From assembly GCA_014529385.2 (NCBI GenBank), contig CM043944.1, positions 79,948,384 to 80,012,383 of the forward strand: a stretch of 64,000 nt of DNA, given 5' to 3'. The notes beneath the pieces are model-generated. The model saw nothing but the letters and a program-made list of their open reading frames with translations, did not search any database and was not told the DNA's origin. A program made the position numbers and the translations under genes. Below, in pieces: positions 24,860-36,195 of the stretch (position 1 is its first letter; each line of letters opens with the position of its first letter). Source of the stretch: Adiantum capillus-veneris (Eukaryota > Streptophyta > Polypodiopsida > Polypodiales > Pteridaceae).

Positions 24860-25144
24860 ATGACGTCCTTTGGTACCCATGTTGCAAGCAAGAGCTTTCT
24901 TGAGGTGGCAGTGGCACTAAAGAAGGACCCCGCCGCCCACCAAGAAGCACAAATCATAGCCCTTGAGGCTCATATTCAAGAACTCAACAGGGAGAATGAG
25001 AGACTTAAAGAACGTTTACGAAAGCTTGAAGATGCGAAGGAAGAAGAGATCCAAGCTCTGCTTGAAAAAGAACACGCAGTCGAAGTGGCAGTGGAGAAAG
25101 AATCACATAAAACAACACATAAGAAGATTGACACCAAGATATAG
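24860..25144 (+). pseudogene. coiled-coil ORF remnant inside the CACTA element
   Basis: A 94-codon frame starting MTSFGTHVASKSFLEVAVAL continues with IIALEAHIQELNRENERLKE and then RLRKLEDAKEEEIQALLEKE, a clear heptad-type coiled coil rich in E, K, L and R. It ends in TAG at 25142. Reading on in other frames gives RHVPPKHCILTFKDKDDHMK, LLKGKKLWNAKEWTMNQLKR and CKQGKWTVYQGGKAIIQKF, up to about 25560. Layout (coiled coil, then a compact basic domain) is reminiscent of LINE ORF1-type proteins, but this is weak. The gene is broken by at least two stops or frameshifts. Confidence 0.4.
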
Positions 25145-25736
25145 GCGGCCCTACAAGAATGCCGGCTACAAGAATCTCTTGGCCTCAAGGTCAACATTGG
25201 GGGGCTACACTTATCGTGGTGTACCTTGGAGACACCCTTCAGGAAGAAATCACCAAGCTCAATGACATTCTTCAACCTATTTACATCAAGCCCAAAATTG
25301 TTGCTTGGATCAATGATACACATAGACATGTACCACCCAAGCATTGCATACTCACTTTCAAGGACAAAGATGATCATATGAAGTTGCTACGTCAATCTTG
25401 ACTTCTCAAGGGAAAAAAGCTTTGGAATGCAAAAGAATGGACCATGAATCAACTCAAGCGTAAAGCAAGCAAGCTCTAGAAAATGCACAAAGCATGCAAG
25501 CAAGGCAAATGGACAGTCTACCAAGGTGGCAAAGCGATCATCCAGAAATTTCAAAAACCCAAACCGTCTCTCCTCTCAGCCCACCCTTATGTTTTTGTTC
25601 TCTCTTTTTTCCTACTCTATCCTCTTGATGGACCCTCAGTCCCTAATTGATATGTATCAGCCCGCACTGAGAAGCAATTGTTGTAATGTTGTGTTTTTGT
25701 TCTCGTGGGTCATATATGACCTCCGTGGACGATAAT

Positions 25737-25752
25737 TCTCTCTCTCTCTCTC

Positions 25753-25826
<74 letters not shown>
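25737..25826. repeat. (CT)n microsatellite
   Basis: About 44 CT units with one interruption, inside the CACTA element. Confidence 0.97.
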
Positions 25827-25829
<3 letters not shown>

Positions 25830-26135
25830 CACGATATCAATCAAAGCTCCATCAGAGGATCAAGACTACTCTAGCGCGATATGGGAGATACCCATTACGT
25901 CTATTTACAAAGGCGGACATTGACGAAGCTCTTCACCGACCAATGCACTACTTTCTTAGACAACACCCAATGTTGGAAATTGATGAAGATGATGATGATT
26001 TTAGTCTTCCACTTTACTTCACTTTTATGTTTGTACCTAGACATTAGATTAGATCCACAAGGAGTTTATCGGATTGGTCTCATAAGTCATTTTGGAATTT
26101 TGAAGACGTTAAATATATCATTTCATTTCATTTCT

Positions 26136-26138
<3 letters not shown>

Positions 26139-26212
<74 letters not shown>

Positions 26213-26297
26213 TGTAGAGAGAGAGAGAAAGAAAGAGGGAAAGGGAACATAAGAGAGAGTAGAGGGAGGGAGCATACCTGGCTCTCCCTCCTCTCCT

Positions 26298-26332
<35 letters not shown>

Positions 26333-26346
26333 TAGAGAGAGAGAGG
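26139..26346. repeat. compound microsatellites (TC)n(AC)n and (GT)n(GA)n
   Basis: (TC)n(AC)n at 26139-26208 and (GT)n(GA)n at 26301-26346 are near reverse complements of each other, separated by about 90 bases that also contain GAGAGAG and CTCTCC. They can pair as a hairpin. Confidence 0.9.
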
Positions 26347-26429
26347 GGGCGGCAGGTATAACTATTGTGCACAGAGCGCTGAAACTCAAATCTACAGATC
26401 TAAGTTTCGGGTGCCCTCAAATTATTTTT

Positions 26430-26635
26430 ACAGGGTCGGTCTCACTATGAGTGTCTCTATAAGCGTCTCTATGATTGTCGCTATAAGTGGCTCTATGAGC
26501 GTCGTTATAAGCATCTCTATAAGCGTCACTATAGGCGTATCTATGAGCGTCTCTATAGTCTTTGTTATATAGCGACACCTATAGAAATGCTAGGCTTTTT
26601 TCCATTTGAGCGTCGCACTACAAGCATTGCTACAT
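26430..26635. repeat. right subterminal repeats of the CACTA element
   Basis: At least nine variants of GCGTCTCTATAA, GCGTCACTATAG and similar follow one another at 10-20 base steps up to the right TIR. They match the left subterminal motif. Confidence 0.85.
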
Positions 26636-26654
26636 TGAAGGACCTCTTGTAGTG
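26636..26654 (-). repeat. right terminal inverted repeat of the CACTA element
   Basis: TGAAGGACCTCTTGTAGTG, the reverse complement of the left end with one mismatch, followed by the CAT target duplication. Confidence 0.93.
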
Positions 26655-26723
26655 CATGGAGAAAGAAGTGATTTGGCATCCTTGGAAAAGCACTCGAGTA
26701 GATGAGAGCGCCGCCCACCCCTT

Positions 26724-28400
26724 GATTGAGGATGTCCCCCATTGTTGATGGTGGTGCTCTAGGGTGCAAGGCCAAAATACAACGACAAGAGCTATTGGGC
26801 AAATGCATGGTGCATGGTGACCCTCCCACTAGCTCTACCTCGACAGCTCCTCCACAGCGTCTCAGGGACACTTTGAGCTTGAGGATGAGCACATGCTTCA
26901 CATGGTTGATGAATTATTGGCTCATGAAGGCAACATGTATGAGGAGGATTTTAAGCCATGCACTCAATAGGGAGTATCAAATGGAGAATGGGTTTCTATC
27001 GAGTACCCAAACACCTCTTTACGATGGTGCACAGAACTCGGTGCTCCGGGCATCGTTGGAAGTCCTCAACCTAAAAGAAAAATTTATTTGGAGCAATGCA
27101 AGTATAGATGCACTCCTTAGGTAAGTTCTATTTCTACATGGCACTCTCTTCTTAGTTTTGGCTTGCATCTATATCAATACTCTTTCTTAATGTACTTTGA
27201 TGGGAAAAATCCTTCCTAAAGATTACCACATGCCTCTTGATCGTCATGAGCAAGATCATATGTCACTGCACTTGGCATAGAGTATGAGCGCATCCACACA
27301 TGTGTCAACAATTGCATACTCTATCTCAATGAGCACACTCATGCTACCTCATGTCTCGTGTGCGGAGAAGTACGCTACAAAACCGGAGTGAGCGAGGTGC
27401 ACCTACCCCCAAAGGTATTGAGACATTTTTCACTTATCCCTCACGTAGGTCTATGATGAATCTTCTCACATTGCAACCACCCCTCAAATGTTGGAATGAT
27501 TTGTGTCCTTGTCGATTCACCGGCATGGGGGCACATAGAGACTCAGTGGCCAGAGTTTTGACTAGAACCTCAACATGACTTGAAGCTTGGGTTGGCAAGT
27601 GACGGTGTCAATCCCTTTGGGAAAAAGTGCACCTCATGGAGGACTTGGCCTCTAGTGATCATCAGCTTATAAAACATTCCACCATGGAAGGACCAAGAAA
27701 GGAAATATACTTCTTTCTTTGCTTGTGCTAGAGAAGTACAAGGTGGAAAATATTGATGTCTACCTCAAGACCCTCACAAGGAGTTTGAGGAGTTATGGAG
27801 AGGCATACCAATTATAATTGTCTCGCTTCTGAAGGGAAGGAGAGAAGCCATTATGGGGGGAATCCTTATGTGGACTATGGCGCACGACTATCCTCCACCT
27901 GGGCTTGAGATATTTTTGGTATGTTTTATTCATCCCCCTCTCTTTCTACCATTTGAAGTTTGAAGCTTTTCTATAACGATGTGGTATGAGTGCAAGGTTG
28001 TCCACATCGGGCCATAATGCATGTCCTACTTGTGGGCCATCATTGGTGATGGAAAAGCCAGATGCCTTGCGCAAGGTAATCTATACAAACAACCATTTTT
28101 TCTTGCCCCAAGGTCATAGAAAATACAAGGCTACAACAAATGGAAATATGCCACTAAAGTGCACGATGGTAGATTGGGAAACTCTTTGGGAAGAGCACCA
28201 CAATAGTGATCCGGCCCCGATTACTCCACCAAAAGATATGTCAAGCGATTCCATAGTTTTAAGGCTTCCATATTCCTCTTGGATCCCATGCACATATTCA
28301 AGAATTTAGCTCACACCCTCTGGGACCACATTATAAAATACTCTTTGGGAGCGAGGGAGGATCAAAGGCCTTGAAACGTCTCCCCACCTTTGCTACTCCA
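26724..28400 (+). pseudogene. CACTA transposase (TNP2-like) N-terminal and central region, broken
   Basis: A first exon ends near 27121 with TPLYDGAQNSVLRASLEVLN, LKEKFIWSNASIDALLR and then GTAAGT. The next exon contains EYERIHTCVNNCILYLNEH, CGEVRYKTGVSEVHLPPKVL, RHFSLIPH, LGLASDGVNPFGKK, NIPPWK, GHRKY and LLDPMHIFKNLAHTLWDHII. This order (cysteine pair, PKVL-x-x-F-LIP, LASDG-NPFG, NIPPW, GHRK, LDPMHI-KN) is that of TNP2/transposase_21. Multiple frameshifts and stops disable it. The part from 27671 on is shared almost identically with 50073. Confidence 0.85.
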
Positions 28401-28401
28401 T

Positions 28402-29442
28402 GTTGAGCCCCCAATGGGAAGATTGTGCTTCCTAAAGCACTATGGATGCTAACCAAAGATGATCTAGATCAAGTGAAGGGCTGCATTGCATCTATTCGCA
28501 CACCAACAAGATACATGAGGTCTCTAAAGGGAGCTTTCACAAAACCAAATAAATTTGGAAGTGTTCAATTGCAGGGTTGGAATCCCATGATTGGCACAAG
28601 ATAGTACTCATATACTTTAATCATATTGCATAGTTTTTTCTTGATTTTATGTTTGTAATTAATAAAATATTTTTTTGATTTTATAGAGCCTTTCCTTCTC
28701 CTTTCCTTTAACTCAATGTGGTCAAAGGATCAACACTTTTGTACATGCCACATTGACGAGCATTGAACCACCATGGATTGTGGCATCATGGAAAATTTTG
28801 ACACAGATCTAATGAAGCTAGCTACTATGGGACTATTGAAAGGATAATTTTCATACCTTCATCTTTGAGTGTAAGTGGTTTACAAATTTGTCTAGACGGC
28901 ATGAAAATGGCCTCTACACGGTGGACTCTAGTGTGCATCACATGTGGAGTATGAAAATTTAGTTTTGTCACGCAATTGTCAGCGCAGCTGAGTGATTACC
29001 TTCTTTACCCTTATTTGATTGTAACATTAATTATATCAATGTTACTCACTTTGGAACTCTCTTCTACAGATAATCTATATCCCAACAATCCACCAACCAA
29101 AAATTTGGTTTGTAGTTCCCGTAAAACCTCGACGGAGAACCATTTTTTCCACTAATGAAGTGGAGACCATCTTTGACCCTCTCTCACCTACTACTTTGGA
29201 TGAGGAGGAGACAGAGGAGAGAGAGATCGATGATTCAAGTCTCACGGGCACTGGCAGTCTTAGTGAGGATGATTGCCATGATGATGATGATGATGATGAG
29301 ATGAAGGATGAGGAATTTGAAGGTAGTAAAGCCAACACATCCACAAACGGCAGTTCTATTTCTCTCTTTATTGATTTAGGAGCCATGGACTTAGAATTGG
29401 ATGATGCTTCTTGTAGAGATCCTTTGAAAGATGATTCATAAA
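28402..29442 (+). pseudogene. CACTA transposase C-terminal part: DUF4218/DUF4216-like and acidic tail
   Basis: It begins with the IVLPKALWMLTKDDLDQVKG and ASIRTPTRYMRSLKG segments seen at the end of TNP2. A later frame reads YYGTIERI, FECKWF and HENGLYTVDSSVHHMW, matching the DUF4216 layout of CACTA proteins. A last exon follows CTCTTCTACAG and encodes DNLYPNNPPTKNLV, then across a stop an acidic tail (29160-29441: DEEETEEREIDDSS, HDDDDDDEMKDEE). The same stretch recurs at 33292, at 50815 and at 55663. Nonfunctional because of frameshifts. Confidence 0.75.
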
Positions 29443-29489
29443 CATTTTGTATACTTCAAGTTATGAAAAAAAAAATTCGTGTTGTCCAT

Positions 29490-29607
<118 letters not shown>

Positions 29608-30084
29608 TCCTCTTTTTTCTCTTTCCAATTTCCTGAAGCATGCTAGGTGAGGATGCTTTGTTTAACGAAGGGCTATCTAGTTTATCACAAGGCTCGCCAT
29701 CCCTAACCTTCGAGGGTGTAGGTAGAAGATGAGGTGTTTCATTTGTAAAATAGACTTGATTGTGTTTTTCTATAACAAAATGAATTGGTTGTCTCAATTT
29801 GTGAGAGCCAATCTAAAACATGATGGATGGATGCCATGGAGGACGCTCCTATGGGCATATGCAAAGTCTGAGAAAGTAGTGTCCATGCCTCAACAAAAGA
29901 TGTCTTCCAGTTTTTGCTTCTTATATCTGATGGTGCTTGCTTTAAATGGAGGTGCATGCACATTGCCATTGTTTTATGTTTTAACATCATTTTTTTGCAT
30001 TTTTTTAAGTTTTAAATAATGTTCTTTAATTTTTATTCACAAGAAAAAAAGAGGAAAACACCAAACTGTGAATGTTTAAGTGCT

Positions 30085-30156
30085 AAAGCGGGGTTCGATA
30101 ATAAGCACGGCAATTATAACGGCAATACTAGCAGTAATAAATGTGGTAAAAGGAAT
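30085..30156. repeat. ATTACCGC-type motif cluster (reverse), probable CACTA subterminal repeats
   Basis: On the minus strand: TTTACCACA, ATTACTGC, TATTGCCG, AATTGCCGTGC. The cluster continues after the retroelement at 33094-33115 (TTAATAACTGCAATAATA), which shows that the element inserted into it. It resembles the forward cluster at 48935-48990. Confidence 0.5.
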
Positions 30157-30336
30157 TGTTGAACCAGAGGGAGAGACTGCAGGTAGACAAGAGGAGAGAC
30201 AGATTGCAGGTAGACGAGACGACAATATCATATGCAATCCCCAAAGTGTATGTAGAGCACACACTGAGTACACATATTTAGTGGGGACTCCTAGCTATAT
30301 ATAGCATAAGTGTGGGCTCTCTATATAGCTCCAACA
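30157..30336 (-). repeat. left (3') short LTR
   Basis: 180 bases from TGTTGAACCAG to GCTCCAACA. It carries an internal duplication of GATTGCAGGTAGAC-like sequence absent from the right LTR, which explains the length difference. Confidence 0.88.
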
Positions 30337-30348
30337 CCCCCACTCAAA
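30337..30348 (-). other. polypurine tract of the short-LTR element
   Basis: The minus strand reads ATTTGAGTGGGGG directly before the TGTTGGAGC start of the 3' LTR. Confidence 0.75.
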
Positions 30349-32917
30349 TAGGAGTTCCTAACTGTGGATGAAAAAAACCTTGGGGGTATAAGGAAAAAAC
30401 CCACAGCACCATATACATGCATTGTTACATTAACAATTATCAAAGTTTACGAATTCATTTTTCAGGAGCTATATCACTCCATAATATAAAATATGTGCTT
30501 TCAAACATCTTTGGAAGTACAATTACCCTATATATACAATTGAGTTGATGCAAATTCTTCAAGATCTTTGAGCAGTATCAATATCTTTGAGACGATGTAT
30601 ACACTGCTTGATGTAACTTTTATCATGTAAACAATATCAACTCAAACAACATATCGATACATGAAGGTTAGAAATAACCACGTCACATTGTCTCTAGAGA
30701 CAGTTTGCGATGCCGCTCTAGAGACGACATAAAAACAAATTTAACGCCGATGCAATCACATGTGCAGACGACATAGAAACAAATGTTATATCAACGTAAT
30801 CACATGAGCACACATATATACAAAGCCAAGATATATTGAACATACTGGGGTCCTCAAGATCTCAACTGTCAAATATCATCATCATGGCTTTACGTACCAT
30901 AGCATCACGATATTGACCATGGCATTAGAGACGCTTAGAAAAACTTTGAATTACTATAATCATCATCATAGCTTTATGTACCATGGCATCATGGTATTCA
31001 CCATGGCATTAGAGATGCATAGAAAAATTTTGAAATAGCAATCATCATCATGGCTTGACGTACCATGGCATCAAATGTGCTTTCAACAAATCAAATAAAA
31101 TATGCAAAATAGTAATCATATGTACGTAGCATGGCATCAAAGACGATTTCAACAAATCAAATAGAAACTTTGAAATAGAAATCATCATCATGGTTCTACC
31201 TACCATGCATCACGGTACTCACCATGGTACATTTTTTGGACATCTCCACGCACTGTCAGAATTACTAAACCGTTAGTACATATATATAATAATCAGTAGA
31301 CAGATGATTGCATGGAAGAATCGACTCATAAGGCAAATCTCTTAGACAAATATGCGTTCATTTATGATTGGTTAGTATAAACATTTAGAACCTCTTAGAA
31401 GACAAATATACACTCATTTACGATTGGCTCTTATCCCTAGCCGATGGATAAGGAAACAACTTGAGACTCTCCTGGTTTTTAGGTCAAAATTTGAAGCTTT
31501 TGCACTAAAACTTGTGTAAATCTCTCGAAGGAAAGAGCACAGTGTGAACGGTTGCACAATGCCAACCATTGTATCAGGCTGCACTCAGGAACTTGGTAAA
31601 CATCACCACTTGCGCTCTCACTTTAGCACTAAAACATGGACGCATGCACAGCTGCATCGAACAACGTCAACAAATAGGGGTGTACTCATGCAGGGTTTAC
31701 TCTACTTTTGGATGCAAGCTATATGTATCGAAGATAGTTAGAGTCGCTACTAATGTAATCGTTGCGCAACTCTGAAAAGCGAATAGCGTCAAATCGGGTT
31801 GAACCATCAAGCAGCAAAATCTTTATATGGCCAGCACGATTCCGTTGTATTAACTCTGAAAAGCAAGAAACTTTATGGGCCAGTACGCTTTCACTGCTCA
31901 ATTCTGAAAAACAAACAATGAGATGGTGTATAGAATAGATCACGATATCATATTGGGTCCAGCGGTCATAGCCCACTGCTGCAATTGTTTCAAATACGAC
32001 CATAGCCATCGTGAGTGCTGCTGCAATGCTTCTTATCTTAGACCTTGTTGAATTCAGATTTCTCTAGATCTCCCACCACTTATTGGTAGATCAACGAGCT
32101 CATGGCACTTAATCAATATAGCTTATTTACAATATAACTAGACAAGCTCATCAATTTAACTTGTTAGATTAGGAAGGATAGAGCCATAGCAATGTAGCCC
32201 AGCAAAAAAGCATTCTAAAAATAGCAGTGCACAGACATAAGAATAGAATCTATGTAGGAAGCACTGGAGGCCAGCAAAAAGTGCTTTTGATTTGCAACTC
32301 TAAAACATAGATAGGATTTGAAGCATGAGCAACTTCTCTCTCTTTCGTGTGCATGTAGTGTGGAGATCCTTTCTGCTCCTGAATCTTTAGTAAAGCATGT
32401 TTCTCTTGATAGCCTTGACGTTTTTCTGAAGTGCTTATCAATGCAATAAAAACACAGAGCAGGTTCATGGTGCTATAGATGCTTGTTGAATCAAATCTCA
32501 GTCTATACTCCTCACCTTATATAAATGAAACTCCTCATCTTATATAATAGGGCTGCCAGGTTCCATGCTGAATAGCAAGGATTGACAAAATAGAAAATAC
32601 TATATCAGACAAGCCATAGAGCTGTTGTAGGCGGACAAGCCATGAGCTTACATGGGCACAAAGTGCAGACAAGCCATAGGCTGTTGTAGGGTGGACAAGC
32701 CATAAGCAGGGATTACAAGGATGCAAAACTCCATCGTTCATCTCTGTATGACTCGCAGAGTTTAGCACTCCCTTTAAAAATCCATCTCACTAATCTTAAT
32801 TAGAAATCAAAAACCTTATTAAATTTTGTGTGACCATACTACAATAAAAATCCACAAAGAAATTTATTATTAGCAGCACTAGGAAGATAAAAACTACTTA
32901 GCTTCATTAAGGATTGT

Positions 32918-32929
32918 GCTCTGATACCA
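32918..32929 (-). other. primer binding site, initiator tRNA-Met
   Basis: Minus-strand TGGTATCAGAGC abuts the right LTR with no spacer. Confidence 0.88.
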
Positions 32930-33093
32930 TGTTGAACCGGAGGGAGAGATTGCAGGTACACGAGAGGAGAGAGAGACGACACCATCATATGCAATCCCCA
33001 AAGTGTATGTAGAGCACACGCTGAGTACACATATATAGTGGGGACTCCTAGCTATATATAGCATAAGTGTGGGCTCTCTATAAAGCTCCAACA
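32930..33093 (-). repeat. right (5') short LTR
   Basis: 164 bases, TGTTGAACCGG to GCTCCAACA, closely matching the left LTR and the LTR at 34898-35061. Confidence 0.88.
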
Positions 33094-33171
33094 TTAATAA
33101 CTGCAATAATATTTGAAATACCAAAAAATGGCTCCCCTGCCCCCTCTCTCTTCTTTGGCCAGCCCATTTTG

Positions 33172-33173
<2 letters not shown>

Positions 33174-33269
<96 letters not shown>

Positions 33270-33270
33270 C
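33174..33270. repeat. (CT)n microsatellite
   Basis: About 46 CT units between TTGGCCAGCCCATTTTGGA and CTACAAAATGTGGTAAGAGG. The same flanks bound tracts at 35139, 55527 and 57509. Confidence 0.97.
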
Positions 33271-33291
33271 TACAAAATGTGGTAAGAGGTT

Positions 33292-34280
33292 GTCGAGCCC
33301 CCAATGGGAAGATTGTGCTTCCTAATGCACTATGGATGCTAACCAAAGATGATCTAGATCAAGTGAAGGGCTGCATTGCATCTATTCGCACACCAACAAG
33401 ATACATGAGGTCTCTAAAGGGATCTTTCACAAAACCAAATAAATTTGGAAGTGTTCAATTGCATGGAATGGAGTCCCATGATTGGCACAAGATAGTACTC
33501 ATATACTTTAATCGTATTGCATAGTTTTTTGATTTTATAGAGCCTTTCCTTTAACTCAATGTGGTCAAAGGATCGACACTTTTGTACATGCCACATTGAC
33601 GAGCATTGAACCACCATAGATTGTGGCATCATGGGAAATTTTGACACGGATCTGATGAAGCTAGGTACTATGGGACTATTGAAAGGATACTAAAGGTCAA
33701 TTTTCATACCTTCATCTTTGAGTGTAAGTGGTTTGCAAATGTGTCTAGACGGCATGAAAATGGCCTCTACATGGTGGACTCTAGTGTGCATCACACGGGG
33801 AGTGTATGAAAATTTAGTGTTGTCACGCAATTGTGAGCAGCTGAGTGATTACCTTCTTTGCCCTTATTTGTTTGTAACATTAAATATAACAATGTTACTC
33901 ACTTTGGACTTCTCTTCTATAGATAATCTATATCCCAACCAAAAAATTGGTTTGTAGTTCCCGTAAAACCTCAATGGAGAACTATTTTTTTCACTTATGA
34001 AGTGGAGACCATCTTTGACCCTCTCTCACCTACTACATTGGATGAGGAGGAGACAGAGGAGAGAGAGATCGATGATTCAAGTCCCACGGGAACTGTCAGT
34101 CTTAGTGACGATGATTTCCATGATGATGATGATGATGAGATGAAGGATGAGGAACTTGAAGGTAGTGAAGCCAACACATCCACAAACGACAGTTCTATTT
34201 CTCTCTTTATTGATTCAGGAGCCATGGGCTTAGAATTGGATGATTCTTCTTGTAGAGATCTTTTGAAAGATGATTCATAA
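33292..34280 (+). pseudogene. second copy of the CACTA transposase C-terminal part
   Basis: A diverged repeat of 28402-29442, with the same IVLPNALWMLTKDDLDQVKG start. Here YYGTIERILKVNFHTFIFEC and KWFANV are readable in one frame, which makes the DUF4216 match clearer than in the first copy. The acidic tail (34002-34280) ends at the same TAA; the next base is already retroelement interior. Frameshifts and stops persist. Confidence 0.75.
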
Positions 34281-35061
34281 AGGATTTGAAGCATGAGAAA
34301 CTTCTCTCTCTTTCGCATGCATGAAGTGTGTGGATCCACTCTGCTCCTGAACCTTTAGTAAAGCATGTTTCTCTTAGTAGCCTTCACGGTTTTCTGAAGT
34401 GCTTATCAATGCAATAAAAACACAGAGCAGGTTCATGGTGCTATAGGCGCTTGCTGAATCAATTCTAAGTCCGAACTCCTCACCTTATATAAATGAAACT
34501 CCTCAGCTTATATAATAGGGCTGTCAGGTTCCATGCTAAATAGCAAGGATTGACGAAATAGAAAATACTAGATCAGACAAGCCATAGAGCTCTTGTAGGC
34601 GGACAAGCCATGAGCTTACATGGGTGCAAAGGGCAGACAAGCCATAGGCTATTGTAGGGTGGACAAGTCATAAGCGGGGATTACAAGGGTGCAAAACTCC
34701 ATCGCTCATCTCTTCATGACTTGCAGAGTTTACCGCTCCCTTTCAAAATCCATCTCACTACCCTTAATTAGCAAGCAAAAAACTTATTAAATTTTGTGTG
34801 ACCATGCTACAATAAAAGTCCACAAAGAAATTTATTATTACGAGCAATAGGAAGATAAAAACTACTTAGCTTCATTGAGGATTGTGCTCTGGTGCCATGT
34901 TGAATCGGAGGGAGAGATTGCAGGTACACAAGAGGAGAGAGAGACAACACCATCATATGCAATCCCCAAAGTGTATGTAGAGCACACATTGAGTACACAT
35001 ACATAGTGGGGACTCCTAGCTATATATAGCATAGGTGTGGGCTCTCTATAAAGCTCCAACA
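34281..35061 (-). mobile_element. truncated copy of the short-LTR element
   Basis: It matches 32311-33093: the 5' end of the interior, primer site and 5' LTR (34898-35061). The primer site reads TGGCACCAGAGC (34886-34897) instead of TGGTATCAGAGC. The right flank is GTAATAACTGCAATAATA, keeping the GTAAT target duplication. Confidence 0.85.
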
Positions 35062-35138
35062 GTAATAACTGCAATAATATTTGAAATACCAAAAAATGGC
35101 CCTCCTACCCCCTCTCTCTTTGGCCAGTCCATTTTGGA

Positions 35139-35202
<64 letters not shown>
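35139..35202. repeat. (CT)n microsatellite
   Basis: About 30 CT units with one CTTT interruption; same flanks as the tract at 33174. The second copy (57509-57643) is about twice as long. Confidence 0.96.
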
Positions 35203-35203
<1 letters not shown>

Positions 35204-35215
35204 AAACGCGGTAAA

Positions 35216-36195
35216 AGGTTGCGCTAAACATTTTGAGATTTTCATGTTGAAATTTCTTCTTAAGAAATATGAATCTTTTCTGAAGTGGCACCTTCTTCAC
35301 GTCAATTTTTCCACATAACTAATACTTGATGATGAATGTGATATCGTGTCCATAAGTCATGAGTCCATGATTGTTTTCAAGTTCATGTAGTAGACTCGAA
35401 GATACAATGAAATGAAGCCAAGAATGTGTCTTGCTTATGGGTTTACTACCTTTAACGACATCAATGATGTGTTGCACATCTTGTTCAAGTGGTCAACCAA
35501 AAGGAAAATATTTATGGCAAACATTGTAGCCCCTAACGTTGAATTCTACCTCATGCTTAATCCTCATTTACTCTCCAATTGTGGATTGTGTCCCTACTAT
35601 TCTTTGATATGATCGCATAAATTCAGTTTATCACTCCAAAGAGTGGGTTTGTGTTTAGAGTAGCTTGAAATACTTGCACACTTGCGTAAGAAGGATCCCA
35701 AATTCATCTTGACTATGCATGCCTATCCCCATGCTCACCTTAATCTTACAAATAGATTGAGTGACTCTCTGTGTACAAAGAATTTCCAATATCTCGGACC
35801 AAGTGGTACTGAATACTGAAATTGTCTTGTACAATATTTTACTTGTACTATTTAGGTCCTATCTACTAAAGAAAGCACTACTGTTCTAGCTTTCATAAGG
35901 TTTTCATGTAATCTAAGACATATTCAAGTTTGGTAGTTTCTAGATTGATACCCAAATTTAGTTATCAAGCAAACTATTGAATGTAATTTTTTCTTATGCC
36001 ATATACAATCGAGTATAAAGATAAAATGGGCTCCTACATCTACTTCCATGCTTGTAATCTTCAAAGTAAATCTTTCTAAGAAAATTAGGTGCAGGGTAAA
36101 TCGGTCTTGAGAGATTCTCCAAAAGAATCCAAATTGAGCACTCCTCCACCTATTAATCTCCCTTTCCAGAGAAGATCGAAAGTTTCTCCCGCTTA
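35216..36195. other. stretch without recognised gene, duplicated at 57655-58640
   Basis: A plus-strand frame with KHFEIFMLKFLLKKYESFLK and, further on, MKPRMCLAYGFTTFNDINDV (35412-35612) might be an old coding fragment, but no family is recognised. The second copy has a small deletion in this frame near 57990. Confidence 0.45.

Larger units (their letters stand above)
20600..26654. mobile_element. complete CACTA (En/Spm) DNA transposon, 6,055 bp, nonautonomous
   Basis: The left end reads CACTACAAGAGGTTCTTCA and the right end is its reverse complement with one mismatch (ACCTCTTGTAGTG at the tip). The 3 bases before and after are both CAT (20597-20599 and 26655-26657), the 3-bp target duplication expected for CACTA elements. 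Subterminal repeats lie inside both ends. The interior carries a minus-strand gene remnant, a foldback hairpin array, a coiled-coil ORF remnant and microsatellites, but no TNP2 transposase, so mobility would depend on an enzyme supplied elsewhere. Confidence 0.93.
30157..33093 (-). mobile_element. nonautonomous LTR retroelement with short LTRs (164-180 bp)
   Basis: The right LTR (32930-33093) and left LTR (30157-30336) both run TGTTGAACC...GCTCCAACA on the plus strand. Next to the right LTR the minus strand reads TGGTATCAGAGC, the initiator-tRNA-Met primer site; next to the left LTR the minus strand reads TTTGAGTGGGGG, a polypurine tract. Orientation is therefore minus. The 2.6 kb interior has only short frames and no gag or pol motif. 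The second copy (52505-55444) retains flanks GTAAT and TTAAT, a 5-bp target duplication with one change. Confidence 0.88.

Noticed and set aside
26430-26635. CRISPR-like direct repeat array
   Set aside because: The units are short and degenerate and lie directly inside a CACTA TIR; they are subterminal repeats in eukaryotic DNA.
29075-29386. Serine-rich minus-strand frames opposite the acidic tail
   Set aside because: They are antisense shadows of the GAT/GAG-rich exon.
29160-29441. Acidic frame as an independent small gene
   Set aside because: It is the C-terminal exon of the CACTA transposase, in the same position in four copies, and the ATG is a chance codon after a stop.
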